From: Paraburkholderia acidipaludis NBRC 101816
GTDB lineage: Bacteria; Pseudomonadota; Gammaproteobacteria; Burkholderiales; Burkholderiaceae
Length of the DNA: 64,000 nucleotides
Direction of reading: 5' to 3'
Assembly: GCF_000684975.1 (NCBI RefSeq)
Contig: NZ_BAXZ01000011.1
Span: forward strand, 1-64,000
Part shown: one piece after another, positions 53,206-62,244 of the stretch
Position numbering within the stretch: the first letter of the stretch is position 1
Layout of the letters: the number at the start of each line of letters is the position of its first letter
Position numbers and translations under genes: made by a program
The notes under the pieces: generated by a model
Seen by the model: only the letters and a program-made list of their open reading frames with translations
Databases searched by the model: none
Told to the model about the DNA's origin: nothing

Positions 53206-53323
53206 GCGCCTGAACGCGCGCCCGGCGATCCGCCAGAACGCGGATCGCCCCGTGCCCATAGCCGGACCGACCTGGCCGGGCCAGAACAACCGCAACACCG
53301 CAATACGAGAGGGCCGAGGACCG

Positions 53324-54355
53324 ATGAAAGTAATGATCGTGACCGATGCATGGGAGCCGCAGGTCAACGGCGTAGTACGGACGCTCAAGAACACGACGCG
53401 CGAGTTGATCGCGCTCGGGCATCAGGTCGACCTGCTTACGCCGCTGGAATTCCGCACGATCCCGTGCCCGACTTACCCCGAAATTCGCCTCTCGCTGTTT
53501 CCGAAGCGCCATCTGCGCAAGCGCATCGACGAGTTCGGCCCCGACGCGCTGCACATCGCCACCGAAGGCCCGCTCGGCCTCGCCGCGCGCGCCTACGCCA
53601 TCGAGCACGACCTGCCGTACACGACCGCCTATCACACGCGCTTTCCCGAGTACGTGCAGGCGCGCTTCGGCATTCCGCTTTCGGCCACCTATCGCTTCCT
53701 GCGCTGGTTCCACAAGCCTTCGCTCGCGGTGATGGCGCCCACGCCGGTCGTAAAGGCCGACCTGGAGAAGTTCGGCTTCACGAACGTCGTGCTGTGGACG
53801 CGCGGCGTCGATCTCGACATCTTCGAGCCGATGGATTCGAAGGTGCTCAACACCGCGCGCCCGATCTTTCTCTATGTGGGCCGCGTGGCCGTGGAGAAGA
53901 ACGTCGAGGCGTTCCTCAAGCTCGATCTGCCGGGCTCGAAATGGGTCTGCGGCGAAGGCCCGGCGCTCGCCGAGCTTAAGTCGCGCTACCCGCAGGCGAA
54001 CTACCTCGGCGTGCTGAGCCAGCCCGAACTGGCGAAGGTCTATGCCGCCGCCGACGTGTTCGTGTTCCCGAGCCGCACCGACACCTTCGGGCTCGTGCTG
54101 CTCGAGGCGCTCGCGTGCGGCACGCCGGTCGCCGCCTATCCGGTGACGGGCCCGATCGACGTGCTCGGCAACGGCCATGCGGGCGCGATGAACGAGGATC
54201 TGCGCGAGGCTTGCCTCGAAGCGCTCAAGATCGACCGCGCGACGGCGCGCGAATGGGCCGAACGCTTCTCGTGGCGCGCCGCGTCCGAGCAGTTCGCCTC
54301 GCACCTCAAGCCGCGGCCGCGCACGACGATGCAGGAATCGAGCGCCACGGCCTGA
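53324..54355 (+). CDS. GT4-family glycosyltransferase, putative glycolipid synthase
   Basis: This 343-residue GT-B fold protein starts MKVMIVTDAWEPQVNGVVRT and has the GT4 donor-site motif with two Glu (SRTDTFGLVLLEALACGTPVAA). It resembles glycosyltransferases that add sugar to diacylglycerol or polyprenyl/phosphatidyl lipids. Next to a PlcP-like enzyme and diacylglycerol kinase, the best guess is synthesis of phosphorus-free glycolipids from diacylglycerol, but exopolysaccharide or lipid A modification cannot be excluded. It has GAGG just before the ATG. Confidence 0.8.
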   Translation: MKVMIVTDAWEPQVNGVVRTLKNTTRELIALGHQVDLLTPLEFRTIPCPTYPEIRLSLFPKRHLRKRIDEFGPDALHIATEGPLGLAARAYAIEHDLPYTTAYHTRFPEYVQARFGIPLSATYRFLRWFHKPSLAVMAPTPVVKADLEKFGFTNVVLWTRGVDLDIFEPMDSKVLNTARPIFLYVGRVAVEKNVEAFLKLDLPGSKWVCGEGPALAELKSRYPQANYLGVLSQPELAKVYAAADVFVFPSRTDTFGLVLLEALACGTPVAAYPVTGPIDVLGNGHAGAMNEDLREACLEALKIDRATAREWAERFSWRAASEQFASHLKPRPRTTMQESSATA

Positions 54356-54371
54356 AGCCGGGAGGTTCGCC

Positions 54372-55139
54372 ATGACCCGGCCCTCGATAGCGCGCGTGCC
54401 CACCGACGAGGGCACGCAGGATCCGCCCACGAACGCGCCCAAAGCGGTTGCCGCGGCGGATGCGTCCGGCGCAACGACCCGGGCGGCGTGCGATACTGGT
54501 GCGCCCGCCCGCACCGCCATGCCGCCACGCTCGCCGTTACCGCAGGGATCCGCCCAGCCCGCCGCCGTCGCGGTGCAGCGGCGCGCCGCGTCCGCTCATC
54601 CAGACCACGCGGCAGACACGGCCGTGGACGAGGCGCCCCAACCGCCGCTCTCGCACCACGACGCGGCCGAGCCCGCCGATCCGCACGAACCCCACGAACC
54701 GCTCGGCCCGGACGATCCGCTCGCGCCGCCGCCGTTCAATCCGTACAAGGGCAATCGCGGCGTCACGCGCGCCTGGCATGCGCTCAAGAACTCGATTGCG
54801 GGCTTTCGCGTGGCGATCGAGGAGGAAAGCGCATTCCGCCAGGAGCTCACGCTCGCGGCCATTCTCCTGCCGATCGGCCTCGTCATCCCGGTGGAACCCG
54901 TGGCCCGCGTGCTGCTGCTCGGCTCGGTGATGCTCGTCCTGATCGTCGAGCTCATCAATTCGAGCATCGAAAACGCCATCGACCGCATCGGCCTCGAGCG
55001 CAACGAGCTCTCGAAACGCGCCAAGGATCTCGGCAGTGCGGCCGTCACGGTGGCGCTCGTCCTGTGCGTGATGACATGGGGGCTGATCCTCGTACCGCTC
55101 TTCGGCCCACCGTTCGTGCACTGGCTCGCCTCGCTGTAA
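54372..55139 (+). CDS. dgkA: Diacylglycerol kinase with long N-terminal extension
   Basis: The C-terminal part (about residues 125-250) is a complete DgkA: three membrane helices with EEESAFRQE, VMLVLIVELINSSIENAIDRIG and LSKRAKDLGSAAV, which hold the catalytic glutamates. It phosphorylates diacylglycerol to phosphatidic acid. The family is normally about 120 residues; here about 120 Ala/Pro/His/Asp-rich residues precede it. GGAGG 6 bases before the ATG at 54372 supports the long form. It lies 16 bases after the glycosyltransferase gene, so it may recycle diacylglycerol made by the PlcP-like enzyme. Confidence 0.85.
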   Translation: MTRPSIARVPTDEGTQDPPTNAPKAVAAADASGATTRAACDTGAPARTAMPPRSPLPQGSAQPAAVAVQRRAASAHPDHAADTAVDEAPQPPLSHHDAAEPADPHEPHEPLGPDDPLAPPPFNPYKGNRGVTRAWHALKNSIAGFRVAIEEESAFRQELTLAAILLPIGLVIPVEPVARVLLLGSVMLVLIVELINSSIENAIDRIGLERNELSKRAKDLGSAAVTVALVLCVMTWGLILVPLFGPPFVHWLASL

Positions 55140-55196
55140 ACCCCGCCCTGGGATGCCGGGCGCATCGGCGCCCGCGCCCCGCCCCCGTTGCGGTTC

Positions 55197-55246
55197 CTTA
55201 CAGGCCGAATCGTCGGTTTATAATCGTTCGATAGTCTTAAAAAGAC
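55197..55246 (+). promoter_or_regulatory. Promoter with palindrome before the TetR gene
   Basis: CTTACA (55197-55202) and TATAAT (55219-55224) are 16 bases apart. A perfect palindrome GTCTT-AAA-AAGAC (55234-55246) lies at the predicted transcription start. This is a likely place for autoregulation by the TetR protein encoded next. Confidence 0.6.
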
Positions 55247-55322
55247 CAACCGTGTCCGGGCGGTTCGCGCGGCAGCAACCCTGCGGCGGCGCGCGAGCCC
55301 GGCACTTTCTGGGCCGGACGAC

Positions 55323-56048
55323 ATGGAAGCCAAAACTCCCCGCCGCACACGCGAACGGATACTCGAACTCTCGTTGAAGCTGTTCAACGAGATCGGCGAG
55401 CCGAACGTCACCACGACGACCATCGCCGAGGAAATGGAAATCAGTCCAGGCAACCTGTACTACCACTTCCGCAACAAAGACGACATCATCAACAGCATCT
55501 TCGGCCAGTTCGAGCAGGAGATCGAAAAGCGTCTGCGCTTTCCCGAGGACCATCGCGCCACCATCGACGAGATGTGGGCCTATCTGCAGTACATGGTGGA
55601 CTTCACGTGGCGCTACCGCTTCCTCTACCGCGACCTGAACGACCTGCTTGCGCGCAACCGCACGCTGGAGATGCATTTCAAGCAGATCATCAGCCACAAG
55701 GTGCACTTCGCGAAGCAGTTCTGCGAGCAGCTCGTGGCCGACGGCGAAATGGTGGCCACGCCCGCCGAGATCGACGTGACGGCGACCAACATCGGCGTGA
55801 TCGCCACCTACTGGCTCTCCTACCAGTTCGTGATGAACCCGCGCAAGTACAACGACCAGGAAGCGATCCGCGACGAGCTCCACCAGGTGAGCGTGCAGAT
55901 CGTTTCGCTGATGGCGCCGTACCTGCGCGGACGCGCGCGCCAGCTCTTCGACGACCTCGTCTCCGGCAAGCTGGAAAAGCGCGAGTTCTACGACTATCTG
56001 CCGCCGCGCGACGGCGCGGCGCGCGACAACAAGGACGTGCGCGAATGA
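55323..56048 (+). CDS. TetR-family transcriptional regulator
   Basis: This 241-residue protein has an N-terminal TetR HTH (about 10-55: RERILELSLKLFNEIG, TTTIAEEMEISPGNLYYHFRNKDDI) and a ligand domain of about 180 residues rich in Tyr, Trp and charged residues. The protein is longer than most TetR members. It overlaps the LOG gene by 4 bases (ATGA). The effector is unknown. Its own promoter palindrome differs from the GAACGACCGTTC type found near the acyl-CoA genes. Confidence 0.9.
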   Translation: MEAKTPRRTRERILELSLKLFNEIGEPNVTTTTIAEEMEISPGNLYYHFRNKDDIINSIFGQFEQEIEKRLRFPEDHRATIDEMWAYLQYMVDFTWRYRFLYRDLNDLLARNRTLEMHFKQIISHKVHFAKQFCEQLVADGEMVATPAEIDVTATNIGVIATYWLSYQFVMNPRKYNDQEAIRDELHQVSVQIVSLMAPYLRGRARQLFDDLVSGKLEKREFYDYLPPRDGAARDNKDVRE

Positions 56049-56629
56049 AAGCGGTCTGTGTCTATTGCGGCTCCTCGCACGGAGCCAGCCCCGTTTACAC
56101 CGAAGCGGCCCGCGCCTTCGGCCGGGCGCTCGTCGCGGCGGACCTCGGCCTAGTCTATGGCGGCGGCAAGGTGGGCCTGATGGGCGTGATCGCCGACACC
56201 GTGATGGCCGAAGGCGGCCGCGCGATCGGCGTGATACCCGAGCTGCTCGTGAACAAGGAAGTGGGCCACGAGGGCCTCTCCGAGCTGCACGTCGTACCCG
56301 ACATGCATCATCGCAAGAAGATGATGGCCGATCTCGCGGATGCGTTCGTGGCCATGCCCGGCGGCGCGGGCACGCTCGAAGAGCTGTTCGAGGTCTACAC
56401 GTGGGCGCAGCTCGGCTATCACCACAAGCCGGTCGCCGTGCTCAACATCGACGGCTTCTACGATCCGCTCATCGCGCTGCTCCAGCATACGGTGCGCGAG
56501 GGCTTCATGCGCCAGACCTACTTCGACCTGCTGCAGGTGGACAGCGATCCCGCCGTGCTCATCGAGAAGCTGGAACGCTACCGCGCGCCCGCGCAGGACA
56601 AGTGGTCCGATATGCGCGAGAAGGTCTAG
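56045..56629 (+). CDS. LOG family protein (cytokinin riboside 5'-monophosphate phosphoribohydrolase-like)
   Basis: This 194-residue protein has the family motifs GGGKVGLMG and PGGAGTLEE (catalytic Arg/Glu region, HHRKKMM). In plants and some bacteria LOG enzymes release the free base from cytokinin nucleotides; many bacterial members act as AMP/nucleotide nucleosidases. It overlaps the TetR gene by 4 bases. Confidence 0.93.
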   Translation: MKAVCVYCGSSHGASPVYTEAARAFGRALVAADLGLVYGGGKVGLMGVIADTVMAEGGRAIGVIPELLVNKEVGHEGLSELHVVPDMHHRKKMMADLADAFVAMPGGAGTLEELFEVYTWAQLGYHHKPVAVLNIDGFYDPLIALLQHTVREGFMRQTYFDLLQVDSDPAVLIEKLERYRAPAQDKWSDMREKV

Positions 56630-56675
56630 GCCGACCCGATCGTATTCCAACCCTGCATACGATGGGGACACACCG

Positions 56676-57422
56676 ATGAGCAAGGTCGTCCTGATCACCG
56701 GCGCGAGCCGCGGCATTGGCCGCGCGACCGCACGGCTCCTTGGCGCGCGCGGCTGGGCCGTGGGCGTCAACTATCAGCATAACGAACCGGCCGCCGACGA
56801 AACCGCTGCCGAAGTCGGCCGCGCGGGCGGCCATGCGCGCGTGCTGCACGGCGACGTGTCGAACGAGGCCGACGTGGTCGCGATGTTCGAGACGCTCGAG
56901 CGCGCCTACGGGCGCATCGACGCGCTCGTCAACAACGCGGGCATCGTGGCGCCGTCCACGCCGCTCGCCGACATGAGCGCCGAGCGCATGAAGCGCGTGT
57001 TCGACGTGAACGTCTACGGCGCGTTCCTGTGCGCCCGCGAAGCGGCGCGGCGCATGTCGAAGGATCGCGGCGGCGACGGCGGTGTCATCGTGAACGTGTC
57101 GTCGGCGGCGGCCCGGCTCGGCTCGCCCGGCGAGTACGTCGACTACGCCGCCTCCAAAGGCGCCATCGACACGATGACGATCGGCCTTGCCAAGGAACTC
57201 GGCCCGCAGGGCGTGCGCGTGAACGCGGTGCGCCCCGGCCTCATCGACACCGAGATCCACGCGAGCGGCGGACGCCCCGAGCGCGCGGCCGTGCTCGGGG
57301 CGCAAACGCCGCTCGGCCGTCCCGGCAGCGCCGACGAAGTGGCCGAAGCGATCGTATGGCTGCTGAGCGATGCCGCGTCGTACGTGAGCGGCGCGCTCAT
57401 CGACGTGAGCGGCGGGCGCTGA
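56676..57422 (+). CDS. SDR-family NAD(P)-dependent oxidoreductase
   Basis: This 248-residue classical short-chain dehydrogenase has the nucleotide motif TGASRGIG, NNAG, the catalytic Ser and YXXXK (YAASK), and PGLIDTEIH. N-terminal residues favour NADPH (ASR). It lies 46 bases after the LOG gene. Substrate unknown. Confidence 0.9.
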   Translation: MSKVVLITGASRGIGRATARLLGARGWAVGVNYQHNEPAADETAAEVGRAGGHARVLHGDVSNEADVVAMFETLERAYGRIDALVNNAGIVAPSTPLADMSAERMKRVFDVNVYGAFLCAREAARRMSKDRGGDGGVIVNVSSAAARLGSPGEYVDYAASKGAIDTMTIGLAKELGPQGVRVNAVRPGLIDTEIHASGGRPERAAVLGAQTPLGRPGSADEVAEAIVWLLSDAASYVSGALIDVSGGR

Positions 57423-57448
57423 GCCCGTGCGCCCCTCTCCGTAGAACG

Positions 57449-58057
57449 CTAGAACGACGAACCGGGCTCGCGCAGGAAAGCCAGCTCGGCTTCGCTCGAC
57501 GCGCGCCCGAGTTGCGCATTGCGGTGCGGAAAGCGTCCGAAGCGCTCGACAACGCTTGCGTGGCGCGCGGCATAGTCGTAGTAGCTCTTGCCTTGCGGGT
57601 CGTGCCGCAGCTCGCCGCGCAGTTCCCCGAAGAGGCGCAGCGACTCGCGCTGCGCATCCATCGATTCGGCATGCTCGAACGGCAGATAGGCGAACACGCG
57701 GTGATAGAGCGTAGGAAGCCTGCGGTCTTCCCCGCTTGCCACGAGGCGCCGGGCCATGGCAAGGGCACGGCCGTCGGCGGCGAACGCGCGCGGCGTGCCG
57801 CGATGGCAGTTGCGCGAGAACTGGTCGAGCACGATTACGAGCGCGAGCGTGCCTTCAGGCGTCGCGGCCCACGCGTCGAGCTCGCCCGCGCACGCTGCAT
57901 CCAGCAAAACGCCGAAGCGCTCGCGCAGCCGCGCATCGAACGCTTCGCTCTTCCGAAACCACATCTTGCGCGCCGTGCCGTATTCGGGCGACCCCGGCGC
58001 GCCGAACCAGAAGTCCAGCACGTCTCGCGCATCGGGCAAGGCCTCGCCTTGCGTCAT
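57449..58057 (-). CDS. DUF924 family protein
   Basis: This 202-residue, helix-rich protein has the DUF924 signatures VLDFWFG, LVIVLDQFSRNCHRGTPRAF and YLPFEHAES. The fold resembles tetratricopeptide-like arrays; function unknown. It overlaps the alaX stop by 4 bases (ATGA), so it is coupled to that gene. Confidence 0.9.
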   Translation of the reverse strand: MTQGEALPDARDVLDFWFGAPGSPEYGTARKMWFRKSEAFDARLRERFGVLLDAACAGELDAWAATPEGTLALVIVLDQFSRNCHRGTPRAFAADGRALAMARRLVASGEDRRLPTLYHRVFAYLPFEHAESMDAQRESLRLFGELRGELRHDPQGKSYYDYAARHASVVERFGRFPHRNAQLGRASSEAELAFLREPGSSF

Positions 58058-58785
58058 GCGAGCTCCAGCACGAGACGCCGCGTGCGTGCGCTCTTCTTCT
58101 CGAGCTTCGCCACGCGCAGCGCACCGATCTCGCTCGTGTTGCGCACATGCGTGCCCCCGCAGGGCTGCAGATCCACGCTCTCGATACGCAACAGCCGCAC
58201 GCGCCCGAGGCCCATCGGCGGCTTCACGCTCATCGTGCGCACGAGTTCGGGACGCGCCGCCATTTCCTCGTCGGTGATCCACTCGGTCGCGACCGGATGC
58301 GCGCCCGCCACCAGCTCCGCCAGCCGTGCCTCCACCCTCTCGCGCTCGATCGGCTCGATCGTCGCGAAATCGAGGCGCGCATAGTCGGTCGTGATGCTGC
58401 AGCCGTCTACGGAATACGGCAGCACCGCGCACATCAGATGGCTCGCCGTATGCAGCCGCATGTGGCGATGACGGCGCGCCCAGTCGATCTCGGCACGCAC
58501 CGCCTCGCCCGCGGCAAGACGCGCAAGCAAGGCCTCCTGGCCCGGCGCGGGCACGTGCAGGGCGTCGTCCGGGGTGGCGCCCTCGAACTTCGCCTTGCGC
58601 GTGTCGGCAATCTCGATGCGCGAGCCGTCGCCGAGCACGAGCGCCCCGGTGTCGCCGGCCTGGCCGCCGCCGAGCGGATAGAACACGGTCTGATCCAGAC
58701 GCACGCCGTCCTCTCCCACGGCGACGACCGTTGCGTCGCAGTGCGTCAGATAGGCATCTTCGCGAAACAATGCGCGGGTAGTCAT
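58054..58785 (-). CDS. Alanyl-tRNA editing protein (AlaX-like)
   Basis: This 243-residue protein corresponds to the editing domains of alanyl-tRNA synthetase. The zinc-binding motifs HTASH and CGGTH are intact. It hydrolyses Ser-tRNA(Ala) or Gly-tRNA(Ala) to prevent misincorporation. It has the N-terminal beta domain (FYPLGGGQAGDTG) and lacks aminoacylation and tRNA-binding domains. It is the first gene of a two-gene operon with DUF924. Confidence 0.92.
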   Translation of the reverse strand: MTTRALFREDAYLTHCDATVVAVGEDGVRLDQTVFYPLGGGQAGDTGALVLGDGSRIEIADTRKAKFEGATPDDALHVPAPGQEALLARLAAGEAVRAEIDWARRHRHMRLHTASHLMCAVLPYSVDGCSITTDYARLDFATIEPIERERVEARLAELVAGAHPVATEWITDEEMAARPELVRTMSVKPPMGLGRVRLLRIESVDLQPCGGTHVRNTSEIGALRVAKLEKKSARTRRLVLELA

Positions 58786-58802
58786 GCTTCAAGTCTCCTG
58801 TC

Positions 58803-58899
58803 GACCGCACTTGGCGTTTTAGCGCTTAGTGCGGTCCCATGCAAAGCTGTAGACCGCACTTGGCGCTTTAGCGCTTGGTGCGGTCCCATGCAAAGCTGT
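58803..58899. repeat. Tandem 49-bp palindromic repeat (two copies)
   Basis: Two copies of a 48-base unit (58803-58850 and 58852-58899) differ at two positions. Each unit contains a hairpin with arms GACCGCAC and GTGCGGTC and an inner TTTAGCGCTT, then CCCATGCAAAGCTGT. The layout resembles REP-type elements. It lies in the 254-base gap between alaX and the globin gene, in which I see no gene. Confidence 0.85.
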
Positions 58900-59039
58900 T
58901 TATCGCACCAGCGCCACATTATGAGCCGCCCGCGAGGCGTGCCGAAATGCAGTTGCCGCGTGCCCTGCCGGACTGTACCGGCGGGCAAGCCGGGCCAATC
59001 GCGCCGGAATGGCCCCGGCGAATGACATCCCCCCGGACG

Positions 59040-59450
59040 TCAACCCGGGCGGTTACGCATCCAGTCGGCCGTGTCGAAAAACGAATGTAGCAGGCGTTCG
59101 CGCAGCGGCTCGGGCAAGCCGACGTCCTCCATCGCCCAGGCCATGCAGCGCAGCCACTGGTCACGTTCCGACGAGGCGATCGCAAACGGCAGATGCCGCG
59201 CGCGCAAACGCGGATGGCCGAAGCGCTCGATGTAGTGATCGGGGCCGCCAAGCCAGCCGCACAAGAACCAGAACAGCTTGTCGCGCGAGCCGTCGAGCGT
59301 CGGTGGATGCAAGGCCCGAATGCCCGCGAAATCGGCTTCGAGGTCCATCAGGTCGTAGAAGCGGTCGACGAGCTCGCGCACACGCGCCTCGCCGCCGACG
59401 AGTTCGAAGGCCGCAGGCTGCTGCGGCGCTTCGTCGGCTGGATCGGTCAT
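59040..59450 (-). CDS. Group II truncated haemoglobin
   Basis: This 136-residue globin has a 2-over-2 fold. Expected residues are present: Tyr at B10 (FYDLMD), proximal His in RLRARHLPF and Trp at G8 (ERDQWLRCM), all typical of group II (trHbO). It binds oxygen or nitric oxide in the cytosol. The ATG at 59450 gives the family length. It is transcribed alone, and the FtsX-type permease follows on the same strand. Confidence 0.92.
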   Translation of the reverse strand: MTDPADEAPQQPAAFELVGGEARVRELVDRFYDLMDLEADFAGIRALHPPTLDGSRDKLFWFLCGWLGGPDHYIERFGHPRLRARHLPFAIASSERDQWLRCMAWAMEDVGLPEPLRERLLHSFFDTADWMRNRPG

Positions 59451-59483
59451 ACGGAAAATCGATGCAAAAACGTTGAGAGCGAT

Positions 59484-59505
59484 GCCGGCGTAGCGATACG
59501 CCGGC
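59484..59505. other. Perfect hairpin between permease and globin genes
   Basis: GCCGGCGTA-GCGA-TACGCCGGC forms a 9-bp stem in the 133-base gap upstream of the globin-permease junction. There is no T run, so I do not call it an intrinsic terminator. It may be in the globin 5' leader or protect an RNA end. Confidence 0.4.
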
Positions 59506-59583
59506 CGAAACGACGATTTTCGCATAGCGACGCGGCGACAGCGGCGCGCCGCTCTGGCGCAGGCGCGACGCTCAAGCCGCTGC

Positions 59584-62244
59584 TCACGCGTCGCGCAACG
59601 ATTGCAGCGCGGGCCGGGCGAGCACGTGGCGCAGGCTGATCCAGCCGCCCACGCCCGCACAGGCCACGCCCGCCGCGATGCCCGCGGGCACGAGCCACGG
59701 ATCGAACGGCAGGTAGAACTGGAACACGTGCGTGGCGAGCTGGGAGCCCACGATCTGGGCACCGACGGCCGCCATGAGTCCCGCCAGCGCGCCCACCGCG
59801 ACGAATTCCGCCACCTGCACCGCGCGCACCTGCTGATGCGACGCCCCCAGCGCGCGCAGCAGCGCCGACTCGCGCATGCGCTCGTCGCGCGTGCCGGCCA
59901 GCGCGGCACACAGCACCAGCACGCCGGCCGCCAGCGTGAAGAGAAAGAGGAACTGCACGGCGCCGATCACCTGCTCGAGCATGCGCTGAATCTGCGCGAG
60001 GATCGGGGCGATGTCGATGGCCGTGACATTCGGATACTGCGCCACGAGAGAATCCACGACACTGCGCCGCGTATCCGGCAGATGGAAGCTCGTGATGTAG
60101 GTGGCCGGAAAGTCGCGCAGCAGCGCGGGCGGCATCAGCACGAAGAAGTTGACCTTGAACGAACCCCAGTCGAGCTTGCGCACGCTCGTCACGGGCGCCG
60201 TCACTTCGAGCCCCGTCACGTCGAACTTGAGCACGTCGCCCGGCTTCACGTCCAGCAGCTTCGCGAGTCCCGCCTCGATCGAAAGCTGCGGCGCGCTCGT
60301 TTCGCCGTACCAGTTGCCGGCGGTAATGCGATTGTCGTCGGGCAGGTGGGTCGTGTACGAGAGATTGAACTCGCGGTCCACAAGACGCTTCGCGTCCTCG
60401 CTCTTGTAGTGCTCGGGATCCACGGGCTTGCCGTTGATCGAGATGAGCCGGCCGCGCACCATCGGCTCGAGCGCGGCATCCGCAAAGCCGTGCGCGCTCA
60501 GCCAGGCCGCCACGGCGTCGTGCTGATCGGGCTGGATGTCGATGAGGAATTCGTTCGGTGCATCGGGCGGGGTCGATTTGCGCCAGCCGTCGATCAGGTC
60601 GTTGCGTGTCATCGCAATCAGCAGGAGGCACATGAGGCCGATGGCAAGCGCGGTGATTTGCAGCGCGCTCGCGCCGGGGCGCCGCTCGAGCGAAGCCAGC
60701 GCGTACCGCCAGCCGAGGCCGGCGCGCACTTGGCCGGAGAGGCGCTCGCTGCGCGCGAGGCGCGCCGCGCACCACAGCGCGAGCCGCGCGACGCCCGCGA
60801 AAACGACGAGCCCGATCGCGAAACCGCCCGCCACGATGCCGCCGAGCTTGAGCTCGCCCGCCGCGATCACGAGGAGTCCCGCGAAAAGCACGATGCCCAC
60901 GCCATAGGCGGCCCACGCGGTGCGCCCCGCCTCGCCCCACTCGCGGCGCAGCACGCGCACGGGCGGCACGCGGGTGAGCGGCAACAGCGGCGGCAACGCA
61001 AAGCCGAGCAGCAGCACGAGGCCGGCCGCAACACCTTCCAGCGCCGGCAACGGCCCTGGATACGGCAACTGGACACTGATCAGATTGCCGAGCCAGATCA
61101 GCAGCGCGTAGTGGCCCGCATAGCCCAGCGCGACGCCGACGGCCCCGCCCAGCAGGCCAAGGCCGAGAAATTCGAGGACGAAGAGCACGCGCAGCGTGCG
61201 CTGGCTCGCGCCGAGGCACCGCATGGCGGCGCAACTGTCGAGATGCCGCCGCGTGTAACGGTGTGCGGCCATCGCGATGGCCACGGCGGCGAGCAGCGCG
61301 GTGAGCAGCGAGACGAGCGTGAGGAAGTGGCGCGCGCGGTCCAGCGTCTCGCGCACCTGCGGCTGGCCGTCGTGCAGTGATTCGAGGCCCACACCGCGCA
61401 TCTTGCCGCCGTCCGCGCGCGCATGCGCCCACGCGGCGAACTGCGCGACGGCAGGATCGACGCCCGCGACGAGCAGCCGGTACACGACACGGCTGCCATA
61501 GGTGACGAGGCCTGTGGAAGCCAGCTCGTCGGCCCGCATCATGAGGCGCGGCGAGAAGTTGACGAACGAGAAACCGCGGTCCAGTTCGCGCGTGATGACC
61601 GCACCCACGATGAAGTTGCGGTTGCCCACCTTCACGGTGCTGCCGATATGCAGCTTGAGCGCGTCGAGCAATTCGTCGTCCACCCAGACCGTACCGGGCG
61701 GCGGGATGCCCTCGGCCTCGCGATCGGGGATGCCGGGCTCGGTCTCGATCCGCAGCGCCCCCCGCAGCGGATACTCCGGCGATACCGCCTTGATCGCCGC
61801 GAGGCGCGAGAGCGGCTGACCGTTGGCCGCGTCGGCGCTCACCATGCTCGGAAAAATCGCCGTGGTCGCGGTGCGCAGCGCGAGCGACCGGGCCTCGCGC
61901 AGAAACATCGGATCGACGGGATGATCGGCGCGGACGATGAAATCGGCGGCGATCATACGGCGCGCGTCGCGTTCGAGCCCGCGATCGAGCCGGTCGGCGA
62001 GAAAGCCCACGCTGGCGAGCGCCGCCACCGCCAGCACCAGCGCGAGGAGCAGCATCGTCAGCTCACCCGCGCGCCAGTCGCGCGCGGTCATGCGGGCAGC
62101 CAGACGCAGGATATCGAGGACGCCGGGAGCCGCCTGCGTCTGCGGGGTAGCACCCGGACGAGGCGCCTGCGGCCGCGGCAACCCGGGGCCGCCCTCGCTA
62201 AGCGGGAGCTTCGCGGAGGACGAAGAATGAGCAGTACCGCTCAA
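59584..62244 (-). CDS. FtsX-like ABC transporter permease (YbbP type)
   Basis: This protein of about 886 residues has ten predicted membrane helices and two periplasmic MacB-PCD/FtsX-like domains, as in YbbP. Such permeases work with a YbbA/LolD-like ATPase in lipid or lipoprotein handling, or release of enzymes. No ATPase gene lies next to it. The start is uncertain: a TTG at 62244 overlaps the DUF4126 stop codon. The first helix region (ILRLAARMTARDWRAGELTML) shows that the start must lie upstream of about 62130. It is translationally coupled to DUF4126 if the TTG is used. Confidence 0.82.
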   Translation of the reverse strand: MSGTAHSSSSAKLPLSEGGPGLPRPQAPRPGATPQTQAAPGVLDILRLAARMTARDWRAGELTMLLLALVLAVAALASVGFLADRLDRGLERDARRMIAADFIVRADHPVDPMFLREARSLALRTATTAIFPSMVSADAANGQPLSRLAAIKAVSPEYPLRGALRIETEPGIPDREAEGIPPPGTVWVDDELLDALKLHIGSTVKVGNRNFIVGAVITRELDRGFSFVNFSPRLMMRADELASTGLVTYGSRVVYRLLVAGVDPAVAQFAAWAHARADGGKMRGVGLESLHDGQPQVRETLDRARHFLTLVSLLTALLAAVAIAMAAHRYTRRHLDSCAAMRCLGASQRTLRVLFVLEFLGLGLLGGAVGVALGYAGHYALLIWLGNLISVQLPYPGPLPALEGVAAGLVLLLGFALPPLLPLTRVPPVRVLRREWGEAGRTAWAAYGVGIVLFAGLLVIAAGELKLGGIVAGGFAIGLVVFAGVARLALWCAARLARSERLSGQVRAGLGWRYALASLERRPGASALQITALAIGLMCLLLIAMTRNDLIDGWRKSTPPDAPNEFLIDIQPDQHDAVAAWLSAHGFADAALEPMVRGRLISINGKPVDPEHYKSEDAKRLVDREFNLSYTTHLPDDNRITAGNWYGETSAPQLSIEAGLAKLLDVKPGDVLKFDVTGLEVTAPVTSVRKLDWGSFKVNFFVLMPPALLRDFPATYITSFHLPDTRRSVVDSLVAQYPNVTAIDIAPILAQIQRMLEQVIGAVQFLFLFTLAAGVLVLCAALAGTRDERMRESALLRALGASHQQVRAVQVAEFVAVGALAGLMAAVGAQIVGSQLATHVFQFYLPFDPWLVPAGIAAGVACAGVGGWISLRHVLARPALQSLRDA

